Assembly (NCBI GenBank): GCA_036128855.1
Contig: JAYYPW010000004.1
Span: forward strand, 16,449 to 80,448
Direction of reading: 5' to 3'
DNA: 64,000 nucleotides
Source: JAYYPW01 sp036128855
Lineage (GTDB): Bacteria > Pseudomonadota > Gammaproteobacteria > Comchoanobacterales > Comchoanobacteraceae
Shown: piece by piece, positions 18,364 to 28,101 of the stretch
How the letters are laid out: each line of letters begins with the position of its first letter
Position numbering within the stretch: position 1 is the first letter of the stretch
Notes under the pieces: generated by a model
The model's database searches: none
What the model was told of the DNA's origin: nothing
The model's input: the letters and a program-made list of their open reading frames with translations, nothing else
Position numbers and translations under genes: made by a program

Positions 18364-19864
18364 TCTCCCGTGTTAGACCGGTGAGATACTCTAGTAGTAG
18401 AGACACGCCAAAGCCTGTGGGCCCTTTATCATGTGTAGATGTGGGACTAGGTAACCAGGCAGTCCCTGCAATATCTATGTGGGCCCAAGGAATATCTTTT
18501 TGGACAAAACGGGCAAGAAACTGTGCTGCTGTTATAGATCCAGCGACGCTAGGCTGGCCTAAATTAGCGACATCGGCAATGGGAGAGTCTATCATTTTGT
18601 CATATTGATCATCTAAAGGCATTCGCCAAAGTTTTTCACAACCAAGTATGCCGGCTTGTGTGAGATTATGGGCAAGGTTGTCATCTCGCGTAAAAAAACC
18701 TGCGTAGGTATGGCCTAAGCTCACAAGCATAGCACCAGTGAGAGTAGCAAGGTCAATAATAGCTTTTGGGTTGCATTCTTTCACCGCATAATCAAGGGCA
18801 TCTGCTAAAGCAAGTCGACCCTCTGCATCATTATTAAGAATATTAATTGATAACCCTGCACGAGATGAAATTACATCACTCTGTCTATAAGCATTCCCAT
18901 CAGGCATATTTTCAGCCAAAGCAACAATGCCTATCACAGGATGACTATATTGATTGAGCGCAACACTCTTCATAGTGCCGACCACTGCAGCAGCACCTCC
19001 CATATCATACTTCATGTCAACCTGCATAGCGGTTTTTAAATTCAATCCACCACTATCATAGCAAATACCTTTACCAACTAGTACAACCGGCTTTTCTGAG
19101 GACTTGTTGCCTGACCACCGCATTATAGCAAGTCTAGGCGGCTTACTACTCCCTTGTCCTACCGCAAGAAGTGCATGCATACTTTGTTTCTGTAGTTCGG
19201 TTTCATCAAATATTTCTATTTCTAGACCATATTTTTCTAGCTCAATAATTTTTTCTGCAAAAGCAGAGGGATAAAGAATATTTGGTGGAAGGTGCATTAA
19301 ATCTTTAGCAAAACACTGCCCTAAAACATCATGGTATACGCTCTGAATATGATTATCCCATGCAGATATCTGTGCGTGATAAAGCGAAAGAGTGAACTCA
19401 GTAGATTTTTTTTGCTTCTTTGTCTTGAGCGCATCAAATGTATAACAACCTAACCAAAACCCTTTACTTAATGCACAGGTAAAATCACGTTGCTGGGCTT
19501 GCGAAAAATGCTGATGTGGCGGAAAAATTCGACCTTCGTAGATATGGTTATTACGGTGATACTTACCGATCAGTCCACCAAGGTCTAGGCACCGCGATAC
19601 AGTCAAAAGACCCAAATCCCCAACGCCTACGCAAATAATCGTTGCAACATTTAGCTGCATTGCACTACCAGGTAAAGCACAGATTGATCCAAATTTTCCT
19701 AAAAATAGTGCAGACTCGAGAACCTTTGCATCGTAAGAAAATGCGTGATGTGGTGGTAGTGGAGAACCTAGATAGGTCAATTTATCATCAAAAAAAATTG
19801 TGATTTGGTCAGTCTCTGCAATTTGGGTTACTGATTGTCCAGAGTTGTAGTGCAATGATGGCAT
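18347..19864 (-). CDS. pepA: Leucyl aminopeptidase (M17)
   Basis: This is a 505-residue cytosolic metalloaminopeptidase that removes N-terminal residues from peptides. The M17 signature appears as NNDAEGRLALADAL (about residues 340-353). The other metal/active-site segments are VGKGICYDSGGLNLK (about 262) and DMGGAAAVVGTM (about 287). The C-terminal half is the catalytic domain and the N-terminal half is the usual macro-like domain. The length fits the family. A peptidase agrees with an amino-acid-consuming lifestyle. In E. coli PepA also binds DNA in XerCD recombination; nothing here tests that role. Confidence 0.95.
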   Translation of the reverse strand: MPSLHYNSGQSVTQIAETDQITIFFDDKLTYLGSPLPPHHAFSYDAKVLESALFLGKFGSICALPGSAMQLNVATIICVGVGDLGLLTVSRCLDLGGLIGKYHRNNHIYEGRIFPPHQHFSQAQQRDFTCALSKGFWLGCYTFDALKTKKQKKSTEFTLSLYHAQISAWDNHIQSVYHDVLGQCFAKDLMHLPPNILYPSAFAEKIIELEKYGLEIEIFDETELQKQSMHALLAVGQGSSKPPRLAIMRWSGNKSSEKPVVLVGKGICYDSGGLNLKTAMQVDMKYDMGGAAAVVGTMKSVALNQYSHPVIGIVALAENMPDGNAYRQSDVISSRAGLSINILNNDAEGRLALADALDYAVKECNPKAIIDLATLTGAMLVSLGHTYAGFFTRDDNLAHNLTQAGILGCEKLWRMPLDDQYDKMIDSPIADVANLGQPSVAGSITAAQFLARFVQKDIPWAHIDIAGTAWLPSPTSTHDKGPTGFGVSLLLEYLTGLTRESDYAK

Positions 19865-20037
19865 ATAAAGATCTTAAAATTAATAATATATCAATTACTA
19901 CGGATTCCTGTAAAGCCCTTGATGTTTGCAAAAGGTAAGTTAAAAGTGCTATTTTGTAAAAATATACATAAAAATCGAGTTTTTTACCGAGCCATGCACT
20001 ATACTAGAGCCCGTTACTTAAAAGAAAGAGTTAGGTT

Positions 20038-22203
20038 TTGAAAGAAGATCCATTTGCCCATAGAGAGCGGGCTCGCTACACAAAGCCAATTGCAAGTCGA
20101 GAATTGATTATTCATCATTTAGAAGAGTTAAAAAAACCTTGTTCTATATTCGAATTAGAAAAAGTACTACAAATAAACGCCAAGGTACAAAAAGACGCAC
20201 TTGCTAAACGGGTACGCGCTATGATACGCGATGGACAGATTATGACTAATCGCAAGCAACAATTAATGCTTGTGGGAGAAATGCCAGTTAAAAAAGCCAG
20301 AGTAGAGATTAAAAAAAATGCCACAGCTCTACTACATGTTTTATCAGATGAGGATAGCCAAGAGCAGCTGATACTAAATCAACAGCAAGTTCGGGAAGTC
20401 ATGCACGACGACATAGTGCTAGTACGTTTAACTAAAAAAAATGAAGGTATAAGACGCTTAGCAATTTTAGTAGATATTCTCGAGAGAGGTGTATCTGAGT
20501 TAGTCGGTTGTTTAACTATCGAAGAAGGTATTACTTACCTGACACCTGTAAACAAACTATACCGAGGCAGTATCTTAGTAAAGAAATCAAAAAAGAAATT
20601 GACTAATGGGCAATATGTACTAGTCCAGATTGTCCATTATCCAACCAGGCATAAGGAAATGATTGTTGATGTAATACAGCAACTAGGTGATCATAATAAA
20701 GCAGGTTTTGAGCGTTTGCTCGCTGTCCGTTCATTTAACTTGCCAGATTCTTTTTCTCAGAAAACACTACAGGAAGCTAAAAAACTACAGGCAGAAGGCG
20801 TAGGCGCACCAGAGATAGGTCGACAAGACTTAACACATCTTGGTTTCATCACAATAGATGGAGCAGATGCTCGTGATTTTGATGACGCAATATGGGTTGA
20901 AAAGAAAACATCAGGCTGGTGTTTGTATGTCGCTATTGCTGATGTTTCACATTATGTTGAAGTAGATGGGGCTATTGACCGGGATGCCTTTCAGAGAGCT
21001 ACATCAGTCTACTTGCCGGGTAGTGTCATTCCAATGTTGCCTGAAGCATTGAGCAACGACTTATGTTCTTTAGTACCAAAACAAAGACGCTTTGTAATAG
21101 TTGCACAGGTAGAAATAGATTACCGTGGCAAGGTTTCTCGCTTTAACGTCCACAAAGCAGTTATCCAATCACACGCTAGGCTAACCTACACAGAAGCGGC
21201 TCATATGATAACTACGGGACATGATATTCCTACTTGGTTAAAAGAACCACTGAAAAATATGGTAGATTGTTACGATACATTATTATATCAGCGTAAACAA
21301 AGGGGGAGCATTGACTTTGATTTTCCAGAAACCAAAATCCTTTTTAATGATGCTGGAAAAATAGATCAGATTGTTCAGGTAGAAAGGAATATTGCGCATA
21401 AAATGATAGAAGAGTTTATGTTAGTTGCAAATGAGCAAGTCGCAAACTTCCTTATTCAAAAACAGCTGCCAGGACTCTTTCGAGTTCATAAACCACCAGA
21501 GTCTAAACGTGTTGAGGCTTTAGTAACTACATTAGATAACTATAACATTCATTTTAACGCTAAAAGTGACTATAAGCCTAAAGACTTTCAAAACCTATTG
21601 AAAAAAATACATTTGCTTGAGCATCATGATGGCCTAGATAGTATGGTGTTAACCACCATGACCCAAGCTTATTACGACAATAAAAATGGTGGACATTTTG
21701 GCCTAGCTTATAAAAATTACTGTCACTTTACTTCCCCTATCAGAAGATACCCTGATTTGCTTGTACACCGAGCAATTACTAGCTACTTACAGGATATGCA
21801 GGCCAATAAAATGAGTATAACAAAAGAGTTAGCAAAGCACTGCTCTACCAATGAGAGAAGAGCAGATGATGCGAGTCGCTACATAGCCAACTGGTTAAAG
21901 TGTGATTACATGCTAGATAAGGTTGGGAATATCTATGATGGAACCATTTGTGGTGTGAAGAGTTTTGGTGTGTTTGTCAAGTTAGATAAATACTTTATTG
22001 ATGGCTTAGTACATATCACACAGCTTAAAAATGACTACTATGATTTAGATCAGGTCGGTTGTCAGCTTGTAGGTAGACGTACACAAAAAGTGTATAAGCT
22101 AGGCCAGGCAATTAAAGTCAGAGTCAGTAAAATCGACCAGGTCGAGAACCTCATAGATTTTGAAGAAGTGAATAGTTTACATACTAAGTCAAAAAAAGAA
22201 TAA
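20038..22203 (+). CDS. rnr: Ribonuclease R
   Basis: This 721-residue 3'-5' exoribonuclease degrades structured RNA. In order it has an N-terminal winged helix (about residues 20-80), cold-shock domains, the RNB catalytic domain with DGADARDFDDAI (about 277-288) carrying the metal-binding aspartates, and a C-terminal S1 domain (GTICGVKSFGVFVKL, about 640-700). The protein stops soon after S1 and lacks the long basic tail that brings E. coli RNase R to 813 residues. The start is TTG with a purine-rich AAAGAAAGAG sequence upstream. No ATG nearby fits the domain start. A TATACT hexamer at 20000-20005 may be the -10, without a clear -35. Confidence 0.95.
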   Translation: MKEDPFAHRERARYTKPIASRELIIHHLEELKKPCSIFELEKVLQINAKVQKDALAKRVRAMIRDGQIMTNRKQQLMLVGEMPVKKARVEIKKNATALLHVLSDEDSQEQLILNQQQVREVMHDDIVLVRLTKKNEGIRRLAILVDILERGVSELVGCLTIEEGITYLTPVNKLYRGSILVKKSKKKLTNGQYVLVQIVHYPTRHKEMIVDVIQQLGDHNKAGFERLLAVRSFNLPDSFSQKTLQEAKKLQAEGVGAPEIGRQDLTHLGFITIDGADARDFDDAIWVEKKTSGWCLYVAIADVSHYVEVDGAIDRDAFQRATSVYLPGSVIPMLPEALSNDLCSLVPKQRRFVIVAQVEIDYRGKVSRFNVHKAVIQSHARLTYTEAAHMITTGHDIPTWLKEPLKNMVDCYDTLLYQRKQRGSIDFDFPETKILFNDAGKIDQIVQVERNIAHKMIEEFMLVANEQVANFLIQKQLPGLFRVHKPPESKRVEALVTTLDNYNIHFNAKSDYKPKDFQNLLKKIHLLEHHDGLDSMVLTTMTQAYYDNKNGGHFGLAYKNYCHFTSPIRRYPDLLVHRAITSYLQDMQANKMSITKELAKHCSTNERRADDASRYIANWLKCDYMLDKVGNIYDGTICGVKSFGVFVKLDKYFIDGLVHITQLKNDYYDLDQVGCQLVGRRTQKVYKLGQAIKVRVSKIDQVENLIDFEEVNSLHTKSKKE

Positions 22204-22427
22204 GAACGCACATAAGGTTGATTTAGACAAAAAGTAATTCCTAGTAGTCAAAAAGTGAAGATTCGCTGTAATATAAGTGTGCAAAGGTCGTATTTATCGA
22301 GAATTTTTATAAATAAGCAGTATTTTATTAGTGTTTTAAAAAAATATAAAAAAAATGTAATTTAATCCGGTAAAAAAAATAAAACTATGCTATAGCCCCA
22401 GGACGCAATTTTCAGAGGCAGGCAAAT

Positions 22428-24284
22428 ATGTTATTTACCGTTAGTAAGAAAGATGATTTGACAAAATGGGCAAACAAGCTCGATTCATATATTGGGTCAT
22501 GGAATCAGAGTATTTCTAAATTTGAGCAGTATCATCCTGAAGAGTATCGTTCTGAAATGACAAAAAAGCTACTTCTAGAGCTCAAGGCACTACTAGGAGA
22601 TAAAAAGCAGGCTGTAGTTGCACAAGAATATCAGGGAAACCCAGCTCATGAAATAGATCTCAACACATATAATTTCACCGATAGAGTTTTTGCTGATCAT
22701 GGGAAGTTTAATAACCGGCAGATGAGCAAAGATAGAAAAGCATTTTTAGAGTATGTTGTTGGGGGTGAGCTCAATCCTGTTACATCGATGTTGCGCCTTT
22801 ATAGTATGGTGGAGTTCGAGATTCCTGTGTTAATGTATGTCTTGACTATCCGATCTTGGATTAAATTGCATGAAGATGGGGTTGTTAATGACATAGCTTG
22901 GAAAGATATCAATGAAGCTATGCAACGAGTTTGTAGTAAAATAGATGATATAAATAAGGAACGAGATATTACTGAAAGGCTTTTTCAAACGTCCTGGCAA
23001 CAAGCAAGAGGTCTCATCACTGTTGCGCAAAATTTAGATAGAGCAACACAAAAACTTGAAGGGTTTGATAGTGAAATGGGAAACCAAATGGTGCAAGAGC
23101 GTAATATTGATATATCAGCAAAACAAGCACTTGCAGGTCTAGAGGAAGCTAAAGAATCAATCTTTTCAAATACACGAAATTTTTTAAAAGAACAGGATAT
23201 TCAGAGTATTGTTCCACATGATTTTGAACAAGGTTATGTCAAGGAGTATGAATCAGCACAATCTACTAGACCAGAGTTCTCTCTATTACAAGGTCTATTT
23301 GCGAGAGCAAATTTAGGTGGTGATTTAGATAGTTCAGTCAAAAGCGTACAACAAAACAATAGGCAGTATGGCGTGGTAAAAGATTCATTAGCTAACCTAT
23401 CAAATCAGGTACAAACAAGCATAGGTAAAGCAAGTGCGCTATTACAAATTTATAGTCAAGATCAATCAACCATAAGGCGTCAGTATTGGAGAGCTGCACA
23501 AGACTGGCAAAAGGCGTATGAGAAAGAAATGGATTCTTTAAAAAATATTCGTGACCCTATGAATGTAGTTAATTATTGGTTACGTGATTCAAAGGAAGAG
23601 AGAGTATTAGCAATCAGAAATGATAGTAAGTCATTGTGGAGTGCGTTAACACATGCAGTATGGGTGACAATGCCTACTTATATTGGAAAACAAGATAATC
23701 AAGAAAGTAATGCTGACCTACAGAGTAAAATTGCCAATCCTCAAAGTGCACCAACCTACAGGAAGAATATGGTAGAATACCAGGTGACAACACAGAAAAA
23801 TGCAAAACTTTCTCGTAAGTGGTTTGCCTTAGGGGTCACAATGGCTATATTTGGTATAGGTATTGTAGTTGCAGGCTTTATGTTTGGGGAATTATCTCGT
23901 TTTGGTGCAAGTCTACTACATACTTACGCAGGTGTTGGAATAACCTCAATGGCTTTGTATGCTACAGTTTGTATTGGTGCAATTTGGCGTTCTCGGGTAT
24001 TACACACTAAAAATGATCATGCACGTAAGGATGTAATAGAAAAAATAACAGGTAAACAGTATCAAGAGAGAACATGGTGGCGTTGGCCTTGGGCAAAAGA
24101 TAGGGTCCTTCAAACAGAAGCTGCACCAAATACTAACGCTGCTCCATCATCCACCTTTACGCGAACATCTACGAATATAAACGCAGAATATACGGAACAA
24201 AGTAGAGATAGAGTAGAGAGTACTGATAGGCAAGATATCGAAAGTAGTATTTTAGAAAGCCCTAATCGAGGACGGTACGGTTAA
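22428..24284 (+). CDS. Orphan membrane protein with long helical N-domain, 618 residues
   Basis: I do not recognise this protein. Residues 1-460 are soluble and largely helical, with coiled-coil-like stretches (residues 160-250 and 300-380). Two adjacent membrane segments follow at about 464-485 and 497-518, separated by a short loop. The last 100 residues are polar, beginning with a basic, tryptophan-rich patch (RTWWRWPWAKDR) and ending with Glu/Arg/Ser-rich sequence. A hairpin of two membrane segments after a long cytosolic domain resembles effectors that insert into host membranes, but also some bacterial inner-membrane proteins. AGGCAGG lies before the ATG. The 3' end overlaps the convergent TPR-methyltransferase gene by 23 bases, so both are probably real and compact. 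Confidence 0.8.
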   Translation: MLFTVSKKDDLTKWANKLDSYIGSWNQSISKFEQYHPEEYRSEMTKKLLLELKALLGDKKQAVVAQEYQGNPAHEIDLNTYNFTDRVFADHGKFNNRQMSKDRKAFLEYVVGGELNPVTSMLRLYSMVEFEIPVLMYVLTIRSWIKLHEDGVVNDIAWKDINEAMQRVCSKIDDINKERDITERLFQTSWQQARGLITVAQNLDRATQKLEGFDSEMGNQMVQERNIDISAKQALAGLEEAKESIFSNTRNFLKEQDIQSIVPHDFEQGYVKEYESAQSTRPEFSLLQGLFARANLGGDLDSSVKSVQQNNRQYGVVKDSLANLSNQVQTSIGKASALLQIYSQDQSTIRRQYWRAAQDWQKAYEKEMDSLKNIRDPMNVVNYWLRDSKEERVLAIRNDSKSLWSALTHAVWVTMPTYIGKQDNQESNADLQSKIANPQSAPTYRKNMVEYQVTTQKNAKLSRKWFALGVTMAIFGIGIVVAGFMFGELSRFGASLLHTYAGVGITSMALYATVCIGAIWRSRVLHTKNDHARKDVIEKITGKQYQERTWWRWPWAKDRVLQTEAAPNTNAAPSSTFTRTSTNINAEYTEQSRDRVESTDRQDIESSILESPNRGRYG

Positions 24285-25986
24285 CCTTACGTAAACAAAA
24301 AACATAGCCAGGTACAAATGCTTGTTGCTGAGTTCGTAGCTGTACATTCTCATAAGCAATAATATGTAGAGAATGAGATATGGCGAGACTTTCAATATAA
24401 TCTTTATTGTGAAGAAAACGGGCATTATCACCTAGATAGAAATCTGGTTTATTCGTCATCTCAACTGAAAATAACCAGTAACCGTTCTGAGTAAGCGACG
24501 CCGATACTCCATTAAATAACTGAGACAAATCGCCAAGATAAGGTAAAAGATCGCCTGATAGTACAAGATCATAAGTGCTACGAGTTGGTAGGTGATCAAA
24601 AATATCACCTTGTATAATTGCAGTATAAAGCTTTTTCTTTTTGGCGATATCTAACATATTAGCAGACATATCAATTCCCACTAAAGTATGACAATAAGGA
24701 TGGACAGGTTCAGCGCATAGACCTGTGCCACAGCCAAGGTCAAGTGTTGCAAGAGAGTTGGGCTTAGGGTGAATCGAGTTTTTCAGCAACTGATGTAAGG
24801 CATATGGAACGCGATAATGTAAGACTTGTTGTAGATGCTCATCATAGTGATGTGCATAATGGTCAAACAAATCCTCTACATACTCTGGAGGTGATGCCTG
24901 TGCTGTTTGGGTGCCTTGTAAAGATTCCAAAACAAATGCAATAGCAGGTGAAGGCTTAATGTTTTGTGCTTTAAGATAATAGGTTTGGGCTAGCTCTCTT
25001 TTGTTAGCTTGTAAATAAACAGCGCCAAGATTTACGATAGCTTCATAGTGTTGGGGGTTTTTTTTAAGAACAGAAAACAGATAGTCTGTCGCTTCTTCAT
25101 AACGACCAAGATAAGAGTAAGTTACCCCTATATTGTAGAGAGTATTAGTATCATTATGTAAAGCAAGGTGTTTTAACCAGTGGGTTAGTGCTTGCTGGTA
25201 CTTACGTCTATGTAGATAGACACTGGCAAGGTTATGATGGATGTCCTCTAATTTGTCGTGTATTTTGACTGCTTTTTCAAGACATTCAAGCGCAAGAGTA
25301 TCTTGTTTTAATTGTAAATAAATAACACCAAGGTTCTGTAGTGCTTCAGCGTGTTTAGGATAGTTGTCTAAGTGTTGTTCATATAGAACTTGTGCTTGTC
25401 GAAATGCTTGTTCTTCATGATAAATTTGTGCTAACTGAAATAAAGCTTTTGGGTGAGAAGGAGCACACTCAATTGCATGCTCAAGATACGACTTGGCCTG
25501 GTGGATTCTGCTGCTTTGAATCATACATAGTGCTAAATTATACAATGCCTCTGCATGATGTGGCACAAGTTTGATTACCGTTTTAAAGCAGGTTGTAGCA
25601 GCTCTAAAATCATGAGATTGGTAATAGACGATTCCTAAATTATGTTGGGCTGAGACTAGCTTAGGTTCGTATTTGAGCGCGCTGAGTAAATTTTCTTTGG
25701 CGCGGCACAAATCTTCATTACGACGATAAATGTTGCCAAGCGTAGCGAGATAGTGTGCATTATTCGGATCAAGATCGAGCGCTTTATATAGTGAGTCTTT
25801 GGCTTTTTGATATTGATCTAACTGAGCATATGCAATACCAAGTAGGTGATAAACGTCACTAGATGGGCTTTGCGTAATAAGGGTTTGATAACCTGAGATA
25901 GCTGCATCAATTTTGTCAGTCTGATGGAGTTCTACAACCTGTTCTAAACGCAGTTTATTTAATGGTAAGTCTATCTGTTCCGTCAT
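24262..25986 (-). CDS. TPR-repeat protein fused to a SAM-dependent methyltransferase
   Basis: This 574-residue protein has roughly ten tetratricopeptide repeats over residues 10-360 (for example DVYHLLGIAYAQLDQYQKAKD and later NNAHYLATLGNIYRR units). They are followed by a class I methyltransferase domain over about 400-560, with the SAM-binding motif LDLGCGTGLCAEPV and the acidic strand end VGIDMSANML. The repeats probably dock a protein substrate. The gene starts inside the end of mltB (32-base overlap) and lies downstream of the mrdA-mrdB cell-shape genes, so it is probably in that operon. Target and product are not deducible from sequence. Similar fusions exist in other Proteobacteria. 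Confidence 0.88.
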   Translation of the reverse strand: MTEQIDLPLNKLRLEQVVELHQTDKIDAAISGYQTLITQSPSSDVYHLLGIAYAQLDQYQKAKDSLYKALDLDPNNAHYLATLGNIYRRNEDLCRAKENLLSALKYEPKLVSAQHNLGIVYYQSHDFRAATTCFKTVIKLVPHHAEALYNLALCMIQSSRIHQAKSYLEHAIECAPSHPKALFQLAQIYHEEQAFRQAQVLYEQHLDNYPKHAEALQNLGVIYLQLKQDTLALECLEKAVKIHDKLEDIHHNLASVYLHRRKYQQALTHWLKHLALHNDTNTLYNIGVTYSYLGRYEEATDYLFSVLKKNPQHYEAIVNLGAVYLQANKRELAQTYYLKAQNIKPSPAIAFVLESLQGTQTAQASPPEYVEDLFDHYAHHYDEHLQQVLHYRVPYALHQLLKNSIHPKPNSLATLDLGCGTGLCAEPVHPYCHTLVGIDMSANMLDIAKKKKLYTAIIQGDIFDHLPTRSTYDLVLSGDLLPYLGDLSQLFNGVSASLTQNGYWLFSVEMTNKPDFYLGDNARFLHNKDYIESLAISHSLHIIAYENVQLRTQQQAFVPGYVFCLRKVNRTVLD

Positions 25987-26977
25987 GTAATGCTGCCGAT
26001 AGATAGGTCACAGCAAAAGCATAATTTGTGCTATTGTTGTAACTCATTATACTTTTGAAATTAGAGAAGGCATAGTAAAAGTGTTGTTTATCTTTGAATT
26101 TTAGTCTTATCAGCCAACCAGGTTTGACCGAGGAGTCATCTAGCTTCGGTAAAAGCTTAAGCGTTTTTTCATCAAGAATAATTATATTTTTATTTTCAAA
26201 CTGCTTATTCAGTTGCTCGGTTTGCCCAGCGGAGATGTTTTGTACAGGAAGAACAATCGGTTCATTAGTCTTCCAGTTACCGTGCTTCTTAAGATAATTG
26301 GCAACACTCAATACAGCGTCCTTGTAATGATGGAAAAGATCAAGTTGAGACTTCTGATCTGAGGAAACGGCATACCGTATGACGTTACTAGGCATAAACT
26401 GCGGCATGCCTAATGCACCTGCATATGAACCAGAAACCTTGCTTAAGTCCCAATCTTTCTTATGAGCGAGTATTAGCAAAGATTTCATTTCATCTTCAAA
26501 AAAGCTATTACGAGGGGCATAGTAAAAGGACAGTGTAGCTAAAGCCTCTAGAGCATTAAAATTACCCATGTTAGTGCCATAGTTTGTTTCAACACCTAAT
26601 ATTGCTACGATAACTGATTTTGGTACCCCATAAATTTTCTCAGCGTAGTCTAAGAATTCCGCATACTCTTTTAAGAATGATTTACCCCCATTTATACGTT
26701 TTGGGGTGATAAAAAGTCTCTCATAGTCGCCCCAAATCTTATCTTCATAGGGCTTTTGAATTAGAGATATAACCTGCTCATTAAGCTGCAAATTACGAAA
26801 CTGTTGACTTAGCCAGTCCTCAGAGATACCACTTGCTTGGCTAAATGTTGAAATAAAATGTCGTGTTGGGCGGCTTTTCTCAGGAGACATGCTCACTGAA
26901 GCATGAGATACGGAAAGAAGTAGAAAAGATAATAAAACGGGTAACATAATAAACCACGAAAAGGGATTTTTTATCAT
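25955..26977 (-). CDS. mltB: Lytic murein transglycosylase B
   Basis: This 340-residue envelope enzyme cleaves peptidoglycan glycan strands to 1,6-anhydromuropeptides. The N-terminus is a signal peptide (hydrophobic residues 7-25, ending at SHAS). There is no lipobox cysteine, so it is probably periplasmic rather than a lipoprotein. The SLT2/GH103 domain has the catalytic Glu in ILGVETNYG (about residue 127). It also contains YAGALGMPQFMPS (about 185). The gene occupies the place that rlpA has after mrdB in E. coli, 38 bases downstream of mrdB on the same strand. It has no clear ribosome site. Confidence 0.93.
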   Translation of the reverse strand: MIKNPFSWFIMLPVLLSFLLLSVSHASVSMSPEKSRPTRHFISTFSQASGISEDWLSQQFRNLQLNEQVISLIQKPYEDKIWGDYERLFITPKRINGGKSFLKEYAEFLDYAEKIYGVPKSVIVAILGVETNYGTNMGNFNALEALATLSFYYAPRNSFFEDEMKSLLILAHKKDWDLSKVSGSYAGALGMPQFMPSNVIRYAVSSDQKSQLDLFHHYKDAVLSVANYLKKHGNWKTNEPIVLPVQNISAGQTEQLNKQFENKNIIILDEKTLKLLPKLDDSSVKPGWLIRLKFKDKQHFYYAFSNFKSIMSYNNSTNYAFAVTYLSAALHDGTDRLTIK

Positions 26978-27015
26978 AACATAGGCAAAGTTATATAAAA
27001 AGATACTTGTTTAGA

Positions 27016-28101
27016 TTAGCTGGTGAACAGTTTTGTATTGCGACTACAAGCATGGATTACACCAAATCCTACCATGGACATCACCATAGTTGTACCACCA
27101 TAACTAATTAGAGGTAAAGGTATACCAACTACAGGTATTAAAGCACTTACCATTGCTATGTTAATACAACTACACAAGCCAAAAGAAAAGGTGATCCCTG
27201 CAGTTGCTAGACGAGTAAAACTATCTTGGCTAGAACTACTCAGAATGAAACAGCGCGATATTATCCCAAGACACAAAGTAATAAGAAATAAACAACCTAA
27301 AAAACCAAACTCTTCTGCACACAGTGCAAAGATAAAATCAGTATTATGTTCAGGGAGAAACTGTAAGTGTGACTGAGTACCTTGAAACCAACCTTTCCCT
27401 AGCACGCCACCTGCACCAATTGCAATCTTGGCTTGTTCTATATGGTATCCTGCACCAGCAACATCAGCTTTAGGGCTTAAGAGCGTTAAAATGCGTTGCT
27501 GTTGATAAGGATGCAGTAGATGCCAGGTTATAGGAGAGGTGAAAACTAAGCCATAGATAATACGACTAAGAATTTGTATGGGTAATCCTGCCATAAAAAG
27601 AGTGAAAAAACCAATAATAGCAGTGATTAAAGCGGTGCCAAGATCAGGTTGTTTAGCAATCAGATAGAAAGGTAAAAGTATTAAGCCAACACATTGTAGA
27701 AATATGGAGTTACGCAATGGTAGCTCATGTTGTTGAATATAACTGGCAAGTGTGAGCGGAAGTACGATTTTCATAATTTCAGACGGCTCAAAACGTACAA
27801 ACTTTAGATCAAGCCACCTCTGCGCACCCTTACCGACGTGACCAAAGACCAGAACTGTAACCAGTAACATCACCGCAAAAAAGTAGAGAAAAAAAGCATA
27901 TCGCTGAATTTGAAGATTTGAATAAGTATTAATAACTACAGCTATGATAATAGCAAGTGCTACGTGGAAGCTCTGTTTGACAATCATCATTACGTTCCCT
28001 TCAGCAGCACTCGCTAATAGTAACAAACCAAAAGTTGTATACCCTAACACCATAAAGAGTAGAATAAAATCGATGGTTGTGTAGTTTCTAGTGATTTGCA
28101 T
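27016..28101 (-). CDS. mrdB: SEDS peptidoglycan glycosyltransferase RodA
   Basis: This 361-residue polytopic inner-membrane protein polymerises lipid II during lateral wall growth. It contains about ten hydrophobic segments. SEDS landmarks include QRWLDLKFVRFEPSE (about residues 95-110, with the conserved RW..L....QPSE pattern), KQPDLGTA (about 149) and GIPLPLISYGGTTM (about 330). The gene overlaps the end of mrdA by 14 bases, as expected for translational coupling. RodA works with the transpeptidase MrdA in the elongasome. Confidence 0.96.
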   Translation of the reverse strand: MQITRNYTTIDFILLFMVLGYTTFGLLLLASAAEGNVMMIVKQSFHVALAIIIAVVINTYSNLQIQRYAFFLYFFAVMLLVTVLVFGHVGKGAQRWLDLKFVRFEPSEIMKIVLPLTLASYIQQHELPLRNSIFLQCVGLILLPFYLIAKQPDLGTALITAIIGFFTLFMAGLPIQILSRIIYGLVFTSPITWHLLHPYQQQRILTLLSPKADVAGAGYHIEQAKIAIGAGGVLGKGWFQGTQSHLQFLPEHNTDFIFALCAEEFGFLGCLFLITLCLGIISRCFILSSSSQDSFTRLATAGITFSFGLCSCINIAMVSALIPVVGIPLPLISYGGTTMVMSMVGFGVIHACSRNTKLFTS

